Assembly: GCF_900188325.1 (NCBI RefSeq)
Contig: NZ_FZPD01000001.1
Coordinates: 682,001-746,000 of the forward strand
Source of the DNA: Ekhidna lutea
GTDB lineage: Bacteria > Bacteroidota > Bacteroidia > Cytophagales > Cyclobacteriaceae
Direction of reading: 5' to 3'
DNA length: 64,000 nt
Positions within the stretch are counted from its first letter, which is position 1. The number at the start of each line of letters is the position of its first letter. The position numbers and the translations under genes were made by a program. The notes under the pieces are model-generated. The model did not search any database. It was given only the letters and a program-made list of their open reading frames with translations, and was not told where the DNA came from. Shown one piece after another: positions 9,370-19,400 of the stretch.

Positions 9370-9958
9370 AAAATATATCATTCCACATTCGCACTCCTTA
9401 GAAAGAGGTAATAGGGAATCTTTGATGGGACATCACTCAAAAGTAATTTGGTTTACAGGTCTTTCCGGTTCTGGAAAATCCACATTAGCAGGTGGTTTAG
9501 AAGAATATCTTCATTCACATGGAATACATACATATATATTGGATGGTGATAATATTAGGACTGGACTAAACAGCGATCTTGATTTTAGTGAAGAAAGCAG
9601 AACCGAGAATATAAGACGAATATCGGAGGTTTCGAAGTTGTTTGTAGATGCAGGTATCGTTGTTCTTTCAGCTTTCATTTCTCCTTTTAAAGAGGATAGA
9701 AATTCTGCAATGAACTTAGTTGGAAGAGAAAATTTTCTCGAAGTTTATGTAGAATGCCCATTAGAAGTTTGCGAGGAAAGAGACGTTAAAGGCCTTTATA
9801 AAAAAGCGAGAAATGGAGAAATTAAGAATTTCACAGGAATTAGTTCCCCATTCGAGGAACCTGAAGATGCTGATATAGTGATTAATACAGCGAATAATTC
9901 AATGGAAGAATGTCTAAAGAAATTAGTTGAAAAAGTAGAACCGTTGCTACAATTATGA
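9356..9958 (+). CDS. cysC: Adenylylsulfate kinase CysC
   Basis: CysC phosphorylates adenosine 5'-phosphosulfate to PAPS, the donor for sulfotransferases. The 200-residue protein has a Walker A loop (GLSGSGKST, about residues 36-44), LDGDNIRTGLN, the ISPFKEDRNSA segment and a FTGISSPFEEPEDADI C-terminal region typical of APS kinases. It overlaps the upstream dehydrogenase by 14 bp and cysD by 4 bp. Because PAPS is needed mainly for sulfation, placement inside a polysaccharide operon with several sulfotransferases points to glycan sulfation rather than assimilation. Confidence 0.96.
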   Translation: MADYKKYIIPHSHSLERGNRESLMGHHSKVIWFTGLSGSGKSTLAGGLEEYLHSHGIHTYILDGDNIRTGLNSDLDFSEESRTENIRRISEVSKLFVDAGIVVLSAFISPFKEDRNSAMNLVGRENFLEVYVECPLEVCEERDVKGLYKKARNGEIKNFTGISSPFEEPEDADIVINTANNSMEECLKKLVEKVEPLLQL

Positions 9959-10860
9959 AAAAATATAATCTTACACATCTAAAGGAACTTGAAGCAGAAT
10001 CCATCTACATTCTGAGAGAAGTAGCTTCACAGTTTCAAAATCCTGCGATCTTATTTTCAGGAGGGAAAGATTCTATTTGTGTTACTCATCTGGCCCGAAA
10101 AGCCTTTCACCCTGCTAAGATTCCTTTTCCATTAGTGCATATCGATACCGGGCATAATTTCCCTGAAACGATAGCATTTAGGGATAATCTTGTAAATGAA
10201 CTCGGAGCAAAATTGATTGTAGGTTCAGTTCAAAGATCAATCGATGAGGGTAGAGCAGCAGAAGAAAAGGGAAAAAATGCTAGTAGAAATGCAATCCAAA
10301 CGGTAACACTGCTAGATACAATCGAAGAGTATGGGTTTGATGCATGCATTGGCGGTGCTCGGCGTGATGAAGAAAAGGCACGGGCGAAAGAACGATTTTT
10401 TTCTCATAGAGATGAATTTGGACAATGGGATCCAAAAAATCAGCGCCCGGAACTATGGAATATTTTTAACGGCAAACAAAATTTCGGCGAACATTTCCGA
10501 GTATTTCCGCTAAGCAATTGGACTGAAATGGATGTGTGGCAATACATCCTTGCTGAACAAATTGACATACCATCTTTGTATTTTGCTCATAACAGAGATG
10601 TGATTTGGCGGAATAATACATGGTTGCCAGTATCTGAATTTATACAGATTAGTGGTGCTGAAAAAACAGTAAATAAAAAACTACGATTCAGAACTCTCGG
10701 AGACATAACCATCACTGGGGGTGTCGAATCAGAAGCTGATACACTGGAAAAAATTGTAGAGGAGGTAGCAGCGGCCAGACATACTGAGCGTGGAAACAGA
10801 GCAGATGATAAACGTTCTGAAACTGCAATGGAGGATCGTAAGAAAGAGGGTTATTTTTAA
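9955..10860 (+). CDS. cysD: Sulfate adenylyltransferase subunit 2 CysD
   Basis: CysD is the ATP-sulfurylase catalytic subunit, forming APS from ATP and sulfate together with the GTPase CysN. The 301 residues match the usual family length (about 300). The PP-loop SGGKDSICV is near residue 36, and HIDTGHNFPETI, GGARRDEEKARAKER and the FPLSNWTEMDVWQYI segment are all characteristic. It starts with ATG overlapping the cysC stop by 4 bp and is followed after 28 bp by cysN. Confidence 0.97.
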   Translation: MKKYNLTHLKELEAESIYILREVASQFQNPAILFSGGKDSICVTHLARKAFHPAKIPFPLVHIDTGHNFPETIAFRDNLVNELGAKLIVGSVQRSIDEGRAAEEKGKNASRNAIQTVTLLDTIEEYGFDACIGGARRDEEKARAKERFFSHRDEFGQWDPKNQRPELWNIFNGKQNFGEHFRVFPLSNWTEMDVWQYILAEQIDIPSLYFAHNRDVIWRNNTWLPVSEFIQISGAEKTVNKKLRFRTLGDITITGGVESEADTLEKIVEEVAAARHTERGNRADDKRSETAMEDRKKEGYF

Positions 10861-10888
10861 ATCTGATCAAAACTTCAATACTTAAGAA

Positions 10889-12148
10889 ATGGAAGGTTAT
10901 TTAGATATGGAATTACTACGCTTTACCACTGCGGGTAGCGTAGATGATGGAAAAAGCACATTAATTGGACGGTTATTATATGATTCGAAATCAATTTTCG
11001 AAGATCAGCTGGATCAAGTAAAGAAGACCAGCGAAAAAAGAGGTTCAGCTGAAGTTGACCTGGCACTTTTGACGGATGGCCTCAAAGATGAAAGAGAGCA
11101 AGGTATTACTATAGATGTTGCGTATAGATATTTTGCAACTCCTAAAAGAAAATTCATCATTGCAGATACTCCAGGTCATATTCAGTACACCAGAAATATG
11201 GTAACTGGAGCATCAACAGCAAATGCGGCATTAATTTTAATTGATGCTCGAAATGGTGTGATTGAACAAACTTGCAGGCATTCCATTATTGCCTCGTTAT
11301 TACAGATACCCCACATTATTGTTTGCATAAATAAGATGGATTTGGTTAATTATGATCAAGAGGTATTTAATAGAATCAAAGATGATTTTGAAGACTTTGC
11401 ATCTAAGTTAGATGTTAAGGATGTTAGATTTATTCCGATTAGTGCTTTGAAAGGCGATAATGTCGTTAATCGTAGCGAGCACATGGACTGGTATGAGGGC
11501 TCAACACTTCTTTATACGCTAGAAAATATACATATAGGGAGCGATCATAATCACATTGATTGTAGATTCCCGGTACAGACAGTAATTCGTCCACAAACAG
11601 ATAAATACCACGACTATCGCGGGTATGCAGGTCGAATTGCTGGTGGTGTTTTTAAGCCTGGAGATGAAATAACTGTTTTACCATCAGGTTTTACATCTAA
11701 AATCAAGTCGATTGATACATTTGATGGACCAATAAACGAGGCGTTTGCTCCAATGTCTGTGACGATTACATTAGATGACGACATTGATATTAGTAGAGGA
11801 GATATGATTGTCAGAACTAATAATCAGCCAGAGCAGAAACAGGATATTGATGTGATGTTATGCTGGTTAAACCCAAAGGGACCACAGCCTAGGACTAAGT
11901 ATACCATCCGTCACACAACCGCTGATGCTAAGGCGATGATAAAAGAGATCCGATACAAAATGGATATTAACACCCTGCATAGAAATGAGGAAGATAAAAA
12001 AATTACTGCCAATGATATTTGTAGGGCTCAATTAAGAACAACTCGTCCATTGTTGGTGGATTCTTATAGGAATAATAGAAATACAGGTAGCATAATTTTA
12101 GTAGATGAAGGCACAAATGAAACAGTTGCTGCCGGTATGATAATATGA
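10889..12148 (+). CDS. cysN: Sulfate adenylyltransferase subunit 1 CysN (GTPase)
   Basis: CysN is the elongation-factor-like GTPase that drives APS synthesis by CysD. The 419-residue protein has the P-loop GSVDDGKST at about 16-24, a switch region EREQGITIDVAYR, DTPGHIQYTRNM and the NKMDLV guanine-binding motif near residue 147, followed by EF-Tu-like beta-barrel domains. No CysC domain is fused at the C-terminus, which fits the separate cysC upstream. An in-frame ATG six codons downstream (MELLRF) is an alternative start. Its stop overlaps the next gene by 4 bp. Confidence 0.96.
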   Translation: MEGYLDMELLRFTTAGSVDDGKSTLIGRLLYDSKSIFEDQLDQVKKTSEKRGSAEVDLALLTDGLKDEREQGITIDVAYRYFATPKRKFIIADTPGHIQYTRNMVTGASTANAALILIDARNGVIEQTCRHSIIASLLQIPHIIVCINKMDLVNYDQEVFNRIKDDFEDFASKLDVKDVRFIPISALKGDNVVNRSEHMDWYEGSTLLYTLENIHIGSDHNHIDCRFPVQTVIRPQTDKYHDYRGYAGRIAGGVFKPGDEITVLPSGFTSKIKSIDTFDGPINEAFAPMSVTITLDDDIDISRGDMIVRTNNQPEQKQDIDVMLCWLNPKGPQPRTKYTIRHTTADAKAMIKEIRYKMDINTLHRNEEDKKITANDICRAQLRTTRPLLVDSYRNNRNTGSIILVDEGTNETVAAGMII

Positions 12149-12912
12149 TCGACTTAGAAAACTTAATAGAGCTTGCAAAAAAAGCTTCCCTGGCAGCAGG
12201 GGTAGAAATTTTAAAGATTTATGAATCCGGGGACTTCTCCATTGAAGCTAAATCGGATGACTCTCCATTGACCCGAGCTGATAAAGCCGCCCACAACAAA
12301 ATCGTTTCTTTCCTGGAAAGTACTGACATTCCAATACTGAGTGAAGAAGGGAGAAATATACCTTATGAGGAAAGATCGAAATGGGAATACTTCTGGATGG
12401 TAGATCCTTTAGATGGAACTAAAGAATTCATTAAACGAAATGGAGAATTCACTGTTAATATAGCTTTAATACATAACGGCGTTCCAATTCTTGGAGTTGT
12501 CCACCCACCAGTTATCGGTGAACTCTACTGGGGATTAGATGGAAAAGGAGCGTTTATAGAAAAAAATGGAAAAGTCGAGAAACTGAAAGTGTCTAATAAG
12601 TCATTAGAAGATTCCGGCCTTAAAGTAGTGGCATCCAGGTCACATATGAGCGATCAAACGCAGGAGTTTGTTAACTCTCTAAAAGACCCGGAAGTTGTCT
12701 CAAAAGGCAGCTCATTGAAGTTTTTATTAGTGGCCTCTGGTGATGCTGACGTATATCCACGTTTTGGTCCGACAATGGAATGGGATACAGCAGCTGCCCA
12801 CGCTATAGTAACCGAGGCAGGTGGAAGTGTTGTTCAGGAAGATGAAATTACACCATTGCAATACAATAAAATCAATTTATTGAATCCAAACTTTATAGCT
12901 TTAGCATTTTAA
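12145..12912 (+). CDS. cysQ: 3'(2'),5'-bisphosphate nucleotidase CysQ
   Basis: CysQ hydrolyses 3'-phosphoadenosine 5'-phosphate (PAP), the inhibitory by-product of sulfotransferases, to AMP. The 255-residue inositol-monophosphatase-fold protein has the metal-binding DPLDGTKEFI motif near residue 90 and a second acidic site in EWDTAAAHAIVTEAGG near residue 213. It overlaps cysN by 4 bp. A PAP-removal gene next to PAPS synthesis fits a locus with heavy sulfotransferase activity. Confidence 0.95.
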   Translation: MIDLENLIELAKKASLAAGVEILKIYESGDFSIEAKSDDSPLTRADKAAHNKIVSFLESTDIPILSEEGRNIPYEERSKWEYFWMVDPLDGTKEFIKRNGEFTVNIALIHNGVPILGVVHPPVIGELYWGLDGKGAFIEKNGKVEKLKVSNKSLEDSGLKVVASRSHMSDQTQEFVNSLKDPEVVSKGSSLKFLLVASGDADVYPRFGPTMEWDTAAAHAIVTEAGGSVVQEDEITPLQYNKINLLNPNFIALAF

Positions 12913-12922
12913 TCTGTACTTC

Positions 12923-15523
12923 ATGAAGCTTTTAAAATATTGTTTGATTGTATTTTCAATCTCGTTTGGGAATCTGGTAAATGCTCAGGGTTTAGATTCT
13001 GATTTAAAGTCGATTGAGATTGATCAATTGTCTGATGGTCAGATTCAGCAGTTTCTGGATAAAGCTAAAGAAAGTGGGATGACCCTTGATCAACTTGAAA
13101 TTGTTGCGAAACAGCGAGGAATGTCAAGCATTCAGCTCTCAAAATTGAGAAGCAGAATTCAGGAGATTCAGCTTAAAACTTCAACTCCAGCAAATCAGAT
13201 TGAGCATTCAGGCGATAGATTAAGAGATCAGCCAAGAGAGAAAGATTATAACGCCTTTGAATCCTTGAACCCATCAAATTCTACTAGGAAATCAAAAAAA
13301 TTGAAATTGTTTGCTTCAGACATTTTCACTTCTGTGAAACCTTCCTTTGAGCCATTATTAAATATTCCAACACCGGTAGATTATGTTTTGGGCCCAGGGG
13401 ATGAAATCATCATAGATGTATTTGGGGCCTCTGAAGTCACCTATCAGCAAATCATAAGCCCAGATGGAAATATCCTTATAGAAGGTGTCGGACCCATACC
13501 ATTAGCCAATATTGATATTGAAATGGCGAAAAATAGAATATTGAATCGCTTATCAATAATTTTTTCAGGACTCAAGGGAAGGAATCCTAATACTTTTTTA
13601 CAGCTTTCGCTAGGTAAGGTAAGGTCAATTAAAGTGAATGTAGTTGGGAATGTTTCGCAACCAGGAACATACACTTTGTCCTCCTTATCGACACTATTTA
13701 ATGCCTTGTACAACGCTGGTGGCCCATCAGCGAATGGCTCTATGAGAGAGATAGAATTACATCGCGAAAATTCTATCGTAGCAACACTTGATGTTTATAA
13801 ATATTTATTTGAAGGTAAAAGCGATCAAAACATTCAGCTCAGAGATGGGGATATTGTAATAGTAAAGCCATATTTAAATAGAGCAAAACTAGCAGGCTCG
13901 ATTAAAAATCCGGCTATTTACGAAATTAGAAATGATGAGACTTTGGCTGATCTAATCAGGATGGCTGGTGGATTTGACGAATTAGCCTTTAAAGATTATT
14001 TGACCATTGATAGGGTTGGGGACGTTGAAAAGAAATTGGCTACAATTAAGCAGGAAGATTATCAAAAAGAAGCCCTTCATAACGGAGATTCAATTTTTGT
14101 ATCACCCATTTTGTCCACTTATTCAAACCGGATAAAAATAGAAGGAGCCATTAACCGTCCCGGGTATTATGAATTAACCAGTCAGTTAACCTTAGCTGGG
14201 TTGATAGCGAAATCTCAAGGTTTAAGAGAAGATGCTTATTTGAAACGGGGAAATATTGTTAGGCTAAATCAAAACCTGACATTGCAAAATATTTCATTTG
14301 ACGTTCAGTTGGTAATGGACGGTGAGCAAGATATTGTCTTGAGCCCTGAAGACCTGGTTATAATACCTTCAATTTTTGATGTTGAAGAAAAGAAGGTCAT
14401 TACAATTAGTGGTCAGGTTAGGAAACCCGGCGAATTTCCTTTCATAGATAACATGACAGTTGAAGATCTTATTGGGCTGTCTGGTGGGTTGCTAGAAGAT
14501 GCTAGTACAACTAAAATTGAAGTTGCGAGAAGATTAAGTGACACGCAGGATTTATCTAAGTCTTCACAGGTCTTTACCTTCAAAATCAATAAGGATCTAT
14601 CCATTAATGAAGAAGCCTCTCACTTCATTTTAAAACCCTTTGATTTGGTGCTGGTTAAATCAACACCATATGTTAGAAAACACAAAATTATTAGAATTGA
14701 GGGAGAGGTTAATTTCCCTGGCCTGTACACATTGGAAACACATGAGGATAGATTGTCAGATGCAATTAAGAGAGCTGGAGGATTAACAGATTACGGATAC
14801 CCAGAAGGTGCCATTTTGATTAGAAAAACGGAGTACTTTCAATCAAAAGTTGAAGAAAGGGCCATTAAGGCACTTGTGGAGAAAAGAAGAAAGGAGTTAG
14901 AGTCGAGGTATGCTGGCCAGGAAGATTCTTATCAATTCATTCAACAGCAGCTGGCAGATTATGAAAAAGAGGTTACTGAGAATATAAAGAAGGGTAAAAC
15001 CACATCTGAACTTGAGGCTAGAATATTCAGAACCCAGCAATTGCGAATGCTGTTTTCCAGAGATTCAATAAGTGGGTTCAATGAAATTATTGAACAAGAA
15101 GCAATTGGTATAGAATTGAATGATGCGTTAAACAAACCTGGCTCAGAATTTGACTTGATATTAAGAGATGGTGACTTAATTAGTGTTCCTAAGAAATTAG
15201 AAACTGTTCGGGTTCAAGGCGAGGTTTTATATCCAAATACAGTTCGATACAGTAAAGGGTCAGGGTTTAAGTCATACATTTCTTCATCAGGCGGATTTTC
15301 GTCCAATGCTAAGATTGGAAAGTCCTATGTGGTATACGCCAATGGCTCTGCTAAACGTACCAAAAACATTCTGTTTTTCAGAAAATTCCCACCGATCAAA
15401 CCGGGGGCAGATATAGTTGTACCTAAGAAACAAATAAGGAGAAAGCTTAATGTGCAAGAAGTATTGGGTGTTACCTCTTCTTTGGCAACTATTGCATTGA
15501 TAATTGATCGATTGAGTAATTAA
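12923..15523 (+). CDS. Outer-membrane polysaccharide export protein with six SLBB repeats (Wza-like, copy 1)
   Basis: This is a large Wza-family exporter of 866 residues, predicted to form the outer-membrane pore for polysaccharide. A signal peptide ends near NLVNAQ (about residue 22). A helical region (LSDGQIQQFLDKAKESG) precedes the Poly_export domain, which begins YVLGPGDEIIIDVFGASE near residue 155. Six SLBB-like beta-grasp units follow, each ending in a Gly-rich turn. A C-terminal hydrophobic helix (VLGVTSSLATIALIIDRL) may be the pore helix. Between the fifth and sixth units lies a charged, probably coiled-coil insertion (about residues 640-715) that is much shorter in copy 2 at 27683. 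The next gene is its likely Wzz partner. Confidence 0.9.
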   Translation: MKLLKYCLIVFSISFGNLVNAQGLDSDLKSIEIDQLSDGQIQQFLDKAKESGMTLDQLEIVAKQRGMSSIQLSKLRSRIQEIQLKTSTPANQIEHSGDRLRDQPREKDYNAFESLNPSNSTRKSKKLKLFASDIFTSVKPSFEPLLNIPTPVDYVLGPGDEIIIDVFGASEVTYQQIISPDGNILIEGVGPIPLANIDIEMAKNRILNRLSIIFSGLKGRNPNTFLQLSLGKVRSIKVNVVGNVSQPGTYTLSSLSTLFNALYNAGGPSANGSMREIELHRENSIVATLDVYKYLFEGKSDQNIQLRDGDIVIVKPYLNRAKLAGSIKNPAIYEIRNDETLADLIRMAGGFDELAFKDYLTIDRVGDVEKKLATIKQEDYQKEALHNGDSIFVSPILSTYSNRIKIEGAINRPGYYELTSQLTLAGLIAKSQGLREDAYLKRGNIVRLNQNLTLQNISFDVQLVMDGEQDIVLSPEDLVIIPSIFDVEEKKVITISGQVRKPGEFPFIDNMTVEDLIGLSGGLLEDASTTKIEVARRLSDTQDLSKSSQVFTFKINKDLSINEEASHFILKPFDLVLVKSTPYVRKHKIIRIEGEVNFPGLYTLETHEDRLSDAIKRAGGLTDYGYPEGAILIRKTEYFQSKVEERAIKALVEKRRKELESRYAGQEDSYQFIQQQLADYEKEVTENIKKGKTTSELEARIFRTQQLRMLFSRDSISGFNEIIEQEAIGIELNDALNKPGSEFDLILRDGDLISVPKKLETVRVQGEVLYPNTVRYSKGSGFKSYISSSGGFSSNAKIGKSYVVYANGSAKRTKNILFFRKFPPIKPGADIVVPKKQIRRKLNVQEVLGVTSSLATIALIIDRLSN

Positions 15524-15533
15524 TTCAAGGACA

Positions 15534-16607
15534 ATGAGCTCAAAAGAAACCCAAATAGTAACATTGCCAGAGTTTTCAATTTCGCGATTTTTAACTTTTT
15601 GCCTAACTAAAAAAGTCAAGATTGTTTTCATTGTTCTTATTTCCACTTTACTTGGATTAATCATAGCATTGACTACTCCTGATGAATTTACTTCTAATAC
15701 CATATTGCTTCCGGAAACATCCAGCGGGACTGAATTTTCAAGTATTAAAGGTTTAGCAGGCCTAGCGGGGATAAATCTTGCTGAAGATTCTGACGGAGGA
15801 ATAAACCCTGAAATTTATCCTCAAATATTGAACAGTACTCCTTTTACAACTTCATTACTGAAGCAAGTATTTTACTTTCAGGATTTAGGTGACTCAATAA
15901 CTCTCTATGACTTTTTTACCGAGCACCAAAAAACAAGTCTGTTTTCTAAAATAATTCAACTTCCTATGTCTGTGCTGAAAGCCATAAAAGGGGAAAGTGA
16001 ACAATTAATCATACATGCTGAAAGCGATTTTGTAAGTCTGAATAAATCACAGATTGAGGCTATTGAGGAGCTAAAGTCCAGGATTATGATGTCTGTGGAT
16101 ATAAATACTGGGCTGATAACAATTTCTTGCAAAATGCAAGACCCACTTGTTGTGGCAGAAGTCACCAAATTCACATTGAATTATGTGTCTGAATACGTGA
16201 AAAGCTACTATACCCAAAAAGAGCTTGTGAATTTAGATTTTATCAGAGAAAGACATGCTGAGGCTAGAAAAGAATTTGAAGCCGCTCAGGTTGCTCTGGC
16301 ATCATTTAGAGATAGTAATAGGTTGTTCGGCCGAGAATCGGCAAGAGTTGAGGAGCAAAGACTTCAAGCAGAGTTTGATATTAAATACAATGTGTATAAT
16401 AATCTAACTCAGCAATTGGAGGAATCAAAAATTGCTGTTCAGAAAAAGAACCCGGTATATACAATTTTAGAACCTATAAAGATTCCACTGGAAGCCGCCG
16501 AACCACAACGACTAGTCATTCTTATATTTTCTTTCGTATTCGGAGTTTTCTTATCTGTAGGAATTTATTTGATATCCTTCATTTATGGGATGGATAAAAA
16601 GCTATAA
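15534..16607 (+). CDS. Wzz-type polysaccharide chain-length/co-polymerase protein (copy 1)
   Basis: This is an inner-membrane polysaccharide co-polymerase of 357 residues. It has one N-terminal transmembrane helix (about 28-48) directly followed by the Wzz-type periplasmic start (TTPDEFTSNTILLPE), a glycine-rich SIKGLAGLAGINLAED stretch, a long coiled-coil region (about 225-310) and a C-terminal transmembrane helix. There is no Walker A motif, so it lacks a Wzc-type tyrosine-kinase domain. It follows the exporter gene by 10 bp and pairs with it; the same arrangement recurs at 27683-31216. Confidence 0.88.
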   Translation: MSSKETQIVTLPEFSISRFLTFCLTKKVKIVFIVLISTLLGLIIALTTPDEFTSNTILLPETSSGTEFSSIKGLAGLAGINLAEDSDGGINPEIYPQILNSTPFTTSLLKQVFYFQDLGDSITLYDFFTEHQKTSLFSKIIQLPMSVLKAIKGESEQLIIHAESDFVSLNKSQIEAIEELKSRIMMSVDINTGLITISCKMQDPLVVAEVTKFTLNYVSEYVKSYYTQKELVNLDFIRERHAEARKEFEAAQVALASFRDSNRLFGRESARVEEQRLQAEFDIKYNVYNNLTQQLEESKIAVQKKNPVYTILEPIKIPLEAAEPQRLVILIFSFVFGVFLSVGIYLISFIYGMDKKL

Positions 16608-16622
16608 CTAAATCATTATTAA

Positions 16623-18068
16623 GTGCAGATTACTTTATTTGGATATGTAATCTTTGTCCTCATTATGGTTTCCCTGATAAAAAACACCAGGGAAAGGATC
16701 TTTGATTTAACAATCTTCTTAATCCCCTTTTTTTATACAACAGCCATAATACTCCCATTTGCCTCGATAAAACCTTTTCAATTGTCGGGAGCTCTTCTAG
16801 TATTCATTTATTTATTTGATCAGCTAAGACGATTAGTTTCGTCACCAAAAGAATATGCTTTTACAAAGACTGATTTATTAGCGATTGGGTTTTTAGCAAT
16901 TTTAGGATTGTCTCTTTTTATGCCCTCAATATTTAGCAATAGCGTAAAGGTAATCCCAGAGGGTAGTATGGAGTATGATTCAATCTACTTTGCAATTCCT
17001 TTAAAATTTAGCTCAGGTCATATAACACAGTTGCTTTATCCTTCATTTGGTGTTTTTCTATTTATGTCTATTTCTAGCGCTATACATAGTCATGAAAGAC
17101 TTAAAAAAGTAGTTGATATTCTACTGATAGTGCTTGTTTTATTGTTTATTTTCATTGTTTTTTTTCATTTCTGTAACCTGACAGGTAGGCAAGATTTATT
17201 GGGTAGCGTATTTGCTTTTTTTATTGCCGACTCAGAGCGAGGGCTATTTGTAAATGATATACATGCAATTGGTTCGATTATTCGGTCATTTACTTTTGTA
17301 GGGGAGCCTGGATATACTGCCCTATTTTATATTATGATGCTAGGGCTCATAATAGGCACAAGATATGGCGGATATAAGAACGGATATCATAAAATGAAAA
17401 TTCAATATCTGATTCCTATAATATTAATTTCAATTCTTTTGCTGGCATCAACAACCGGTTACCTAGGCGTATTTACATGGATTATTGCATTTTTGGTTAC
17501 TCTTAAGCTTAGGGTGGGATCTGAAATTAATTATTTCACAGACAAACAAATACTGGTTATTGCAGGAGTAGTATTCGCTACATTTGGAGTAGTGTTTATG
17601 ATAATTGTAAATATTGTCGGGATAGATCTTATAGCGTTTTTCATAGAGCATATTTCTAAAATTGGAGGTGAGTATGGTTCAGGAGCAAGTAGGCTCAGTG
17701 CTATAAAATATACTTTTAATGAAGTCTTTATGAAAGCACCTATACTGGGTGTAGGCTATGGAAGTCATAAGACCTCAGCACTCTTTTTCACCTTGCTGGC
17801 AAATGTTGGAATTGTGGGACTGACAATGTTTTTATGGCTTAATATCTTTATTTTCAGAAGGGCTTGGAAAGCCATGGTATTCACAAGAACTCCGGATCTG
17901 GCTCAAATTACCTTTGCGATTATAACTAGTTATTTGTCAATGATGCCCTTACTACTATTTGTTAAGAGTCTTGTTTCAATTTTATTTGGATGGTATTGGC
18001 TGCTACTGGCGATGCTTGAAGCTTGCTACAGGCTTTATAAAAAAGAAGGTATTTCACATTCATCGTAA
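16623..18068 (+). CDS. Wzy-like O-antigen/capsule polymerase (polytopic membrane protein, copy 1)
   Basis: The 481-residue protein has about ten to twelve hydrophobic segments and a large loop around residues 200-260. A C-terminal region (APILGVGYGSHKTS) resembles the polymerase/ligase superfamily Wzy_C signature. It starts with GTG 15 bases after wzz and precedes the flippase by 6 bases. Its probable role is polymerising lipid-linked repeat units at the periplasmic face. Wzy sequences diverge strongly, so the call rests on topology, the C-terminal motif and context. Confidence 0.7.
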   Translation: MQITLFGYVIFVLIMVSLIKNTRERIFDLTIFLIPFFYTTAIILPFASIKPFQLSGALLVFIYLFDQLRRLVSSPKEYAFTKTDLLAIGFLAILGLSLFMPSIFSNSVKVIPEGSMEYDSIYFAIPLKFSSGHITQLLYPSFGVFLFMSISSAIHSHERLKKVVDILLIVLVLLFIFIVFFHFCNLTGRQDLLGSVFAFFIADSERGLFVNDIHAIGSIIRSFTFVGEPGYTALFYIMMLGLIIGTRYGGYKNGYHKMKIQYLIPIILISILLLASTTGYLGVFTWIIAFLVTLKLRVGSEINYFTDKQILVIAGVVFATFGVVFMIIVNIVGIDLIAFFIEHISKIGGEYGSGASRLSAIKYTFNEVFMKAPILGVGYGSHKTSALFFTLLANVGIVGLTMFLWLNIFIFRRAWKAMVFTRTPDLAQITFAIITSYLSMMPLLLFVKSLVSILFGWYWLLLAMLEACYRLYKKEGISHSS

Positions 18069-18074
18069 GAAAAA

Positions 18075-19400
18075 ATGCATAGCATTCTCAATAAGGTTAA
18101 AACAATCTTATCAGATAAGGATAATAATGAAATTGCCGGAAAATCGTCAATATCATTCCTTTTAAAGATTGGCAGTTTTATTACCAATTATGGATTGGTT
18201 TTTATTTGCACTTATTACAGTGGCGCTAAAGGGTGGGGGCTTTTTGCTATATGCTTCTCCTTAACTCGATTAGTAGGTCTATTTTGCACGTTTGGGTTTC
18301 CAAATTCTATTGTTAAGTTCTTTGCTGATCATGAGCTTGACAGAAGGTATTTCTTGAAAATTGCCATGTTAATCACTGTTCCATTCAGTGTAATAGTAAG
18401 TTTAATAATTTACTCCTTCTCAGAGGAAGTAGCCTCTATTTTTAATGAAGTTGATGATGATCTTATCATAGCAATTAAACTTTCAAGTGCTGCAATTGTA
18501 CCATTTGCCATCAGTTTAGTTGTTTCTGGTTTTTACCGGGCAATAAAAAACATGTCTCAGTACCATTTTTTTGAAACAATTGGAAGACAATTGTTTACGT
18601 TGATTATTTACTTAATCTGGGTTCAGGTTCAAAATGAAGATTATGTCTCTATTTTTAGTTTTTTGATCGCAAATTGGATTTTAATGTTAATTGGTCTGGT
18701 GTTAATCGCGGTTCAACTAAGAAAAAATGCTGGCGGAAATAACACGGTAACCGTCCGTCAAATACTAAGCGTCTCTACTTCCTTACATATTTCAAAATTT
18801 GTTAACTACGGTGTTATATCTAGTACAGTTTTTATTCTCGGTATCTTCGTGGACAGAAGCCTAGTTGGAATTTATGATGCATGTTATCGAGTCGCTAACT
18901 TTTCTTCCATAGCACTACTTGCTGTAAATAGTATTTCAGCTTCTAAGTTTGCAGAATTCTCAAGCCCTCAGAATATTAATAAATTAAGGAAAAACCTCAG
19001 ATTTTCAGGGGCAATTGTGTTTTGGGTTTCGATTCCAGTTATTCTTTTTATTGCAATTTTCTCCTATTGGATACTTGGAATATTTGGAGATTCTTTCATT
19101 TATGGTCAAATCGCACTTTTAATATTGCTCGCTGGTCAACTTGTCAATAACTTGGCTGGGTCCGTAGGAATGATGATGCAAATGACAGGAATGCATATTC
19201 AGTTTAGGAATATTAATATAGCAGTGTTTGTGATGATAATAGTCCTGAACTTTGGTATGATACCAATATTGGGAATTAATGGAGCAGCTTTTGCCGTAAC
19301 ATTAGGATTGATTATAAAAAATTTTACATCTGTCTATTTAGTATATCGATCAAAAGGCATTTCCTCCTTTTATTTACCAAGCATTAAGTTTTTCAAATAG
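18075..19400 (+). CDS. Wzx-like polysaccharide flippase (MATE/MOP superfamily, copy 1)
   Basis: The 441 residues contain about twelve to fourteen hydrophobic helices. The N-terminal pattern (SFLLKIGSFITNYGLVFICTYY, then GWGLFAICFSLTRLVGLF) and the C-terminal GINGAAFAVTLGLIIKNFTSVYLVYR are typical of Wzx/RfbX flippases, which move lipid-linked repeat units across the inner membrane. It ends immediately before the first sulfotransferase gene. A second, dissimilar flippase is encoded at 40092. Confidence 0.88.
   Translation: MHSILNKVKTILSDKDNNEIAGKSSISFLLKIGSFITNYGLVFICTYYSGAKGWGLFAICFSLTRLVGLFCTFGFPNSIVKFFADHELDRRYFLKIAMLITVPFSVIVSLIIYSFSEEVASIFNEVDDDLIIAIKLSSAAIVPFAISLVVSGFYRAIKNMSQYHFFETIGRQLFTLIIYLIWVQVQNEDYVSIFSFLIANWILMLIGLVLIAVQLRKNAGGNNTVTVRQILSVSTSLHISKFVNYGVISSTVFILGIFVDRSLVGIYDACYRVANFSSIALLAVNSISASKFAEFSSPQNINKLRKNLRFSGAIVFWVSIPVILFIAIFSYWILGIFGDSFIYGQIALLILLAGQLVNNLAGSVGMMMQMTGMHIQFRNINIAVFVMIIVLNFGMIPILGINGAAFAVTLGLIIKNFTSVYLVYRSKGISSFYLPSIKFFK

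Noticed and set aside
9356-12912. cys genes as an ordinary assimilatory sulfate operon
   Set aside because: No PAPS/APS reductase, sulfite reductase or sulfate transporter is next to them, and they are joined by overlaps to polysaccharide genes with many sulfotransferases. Assimilation cannot be fully excluded without the rest of the genome.
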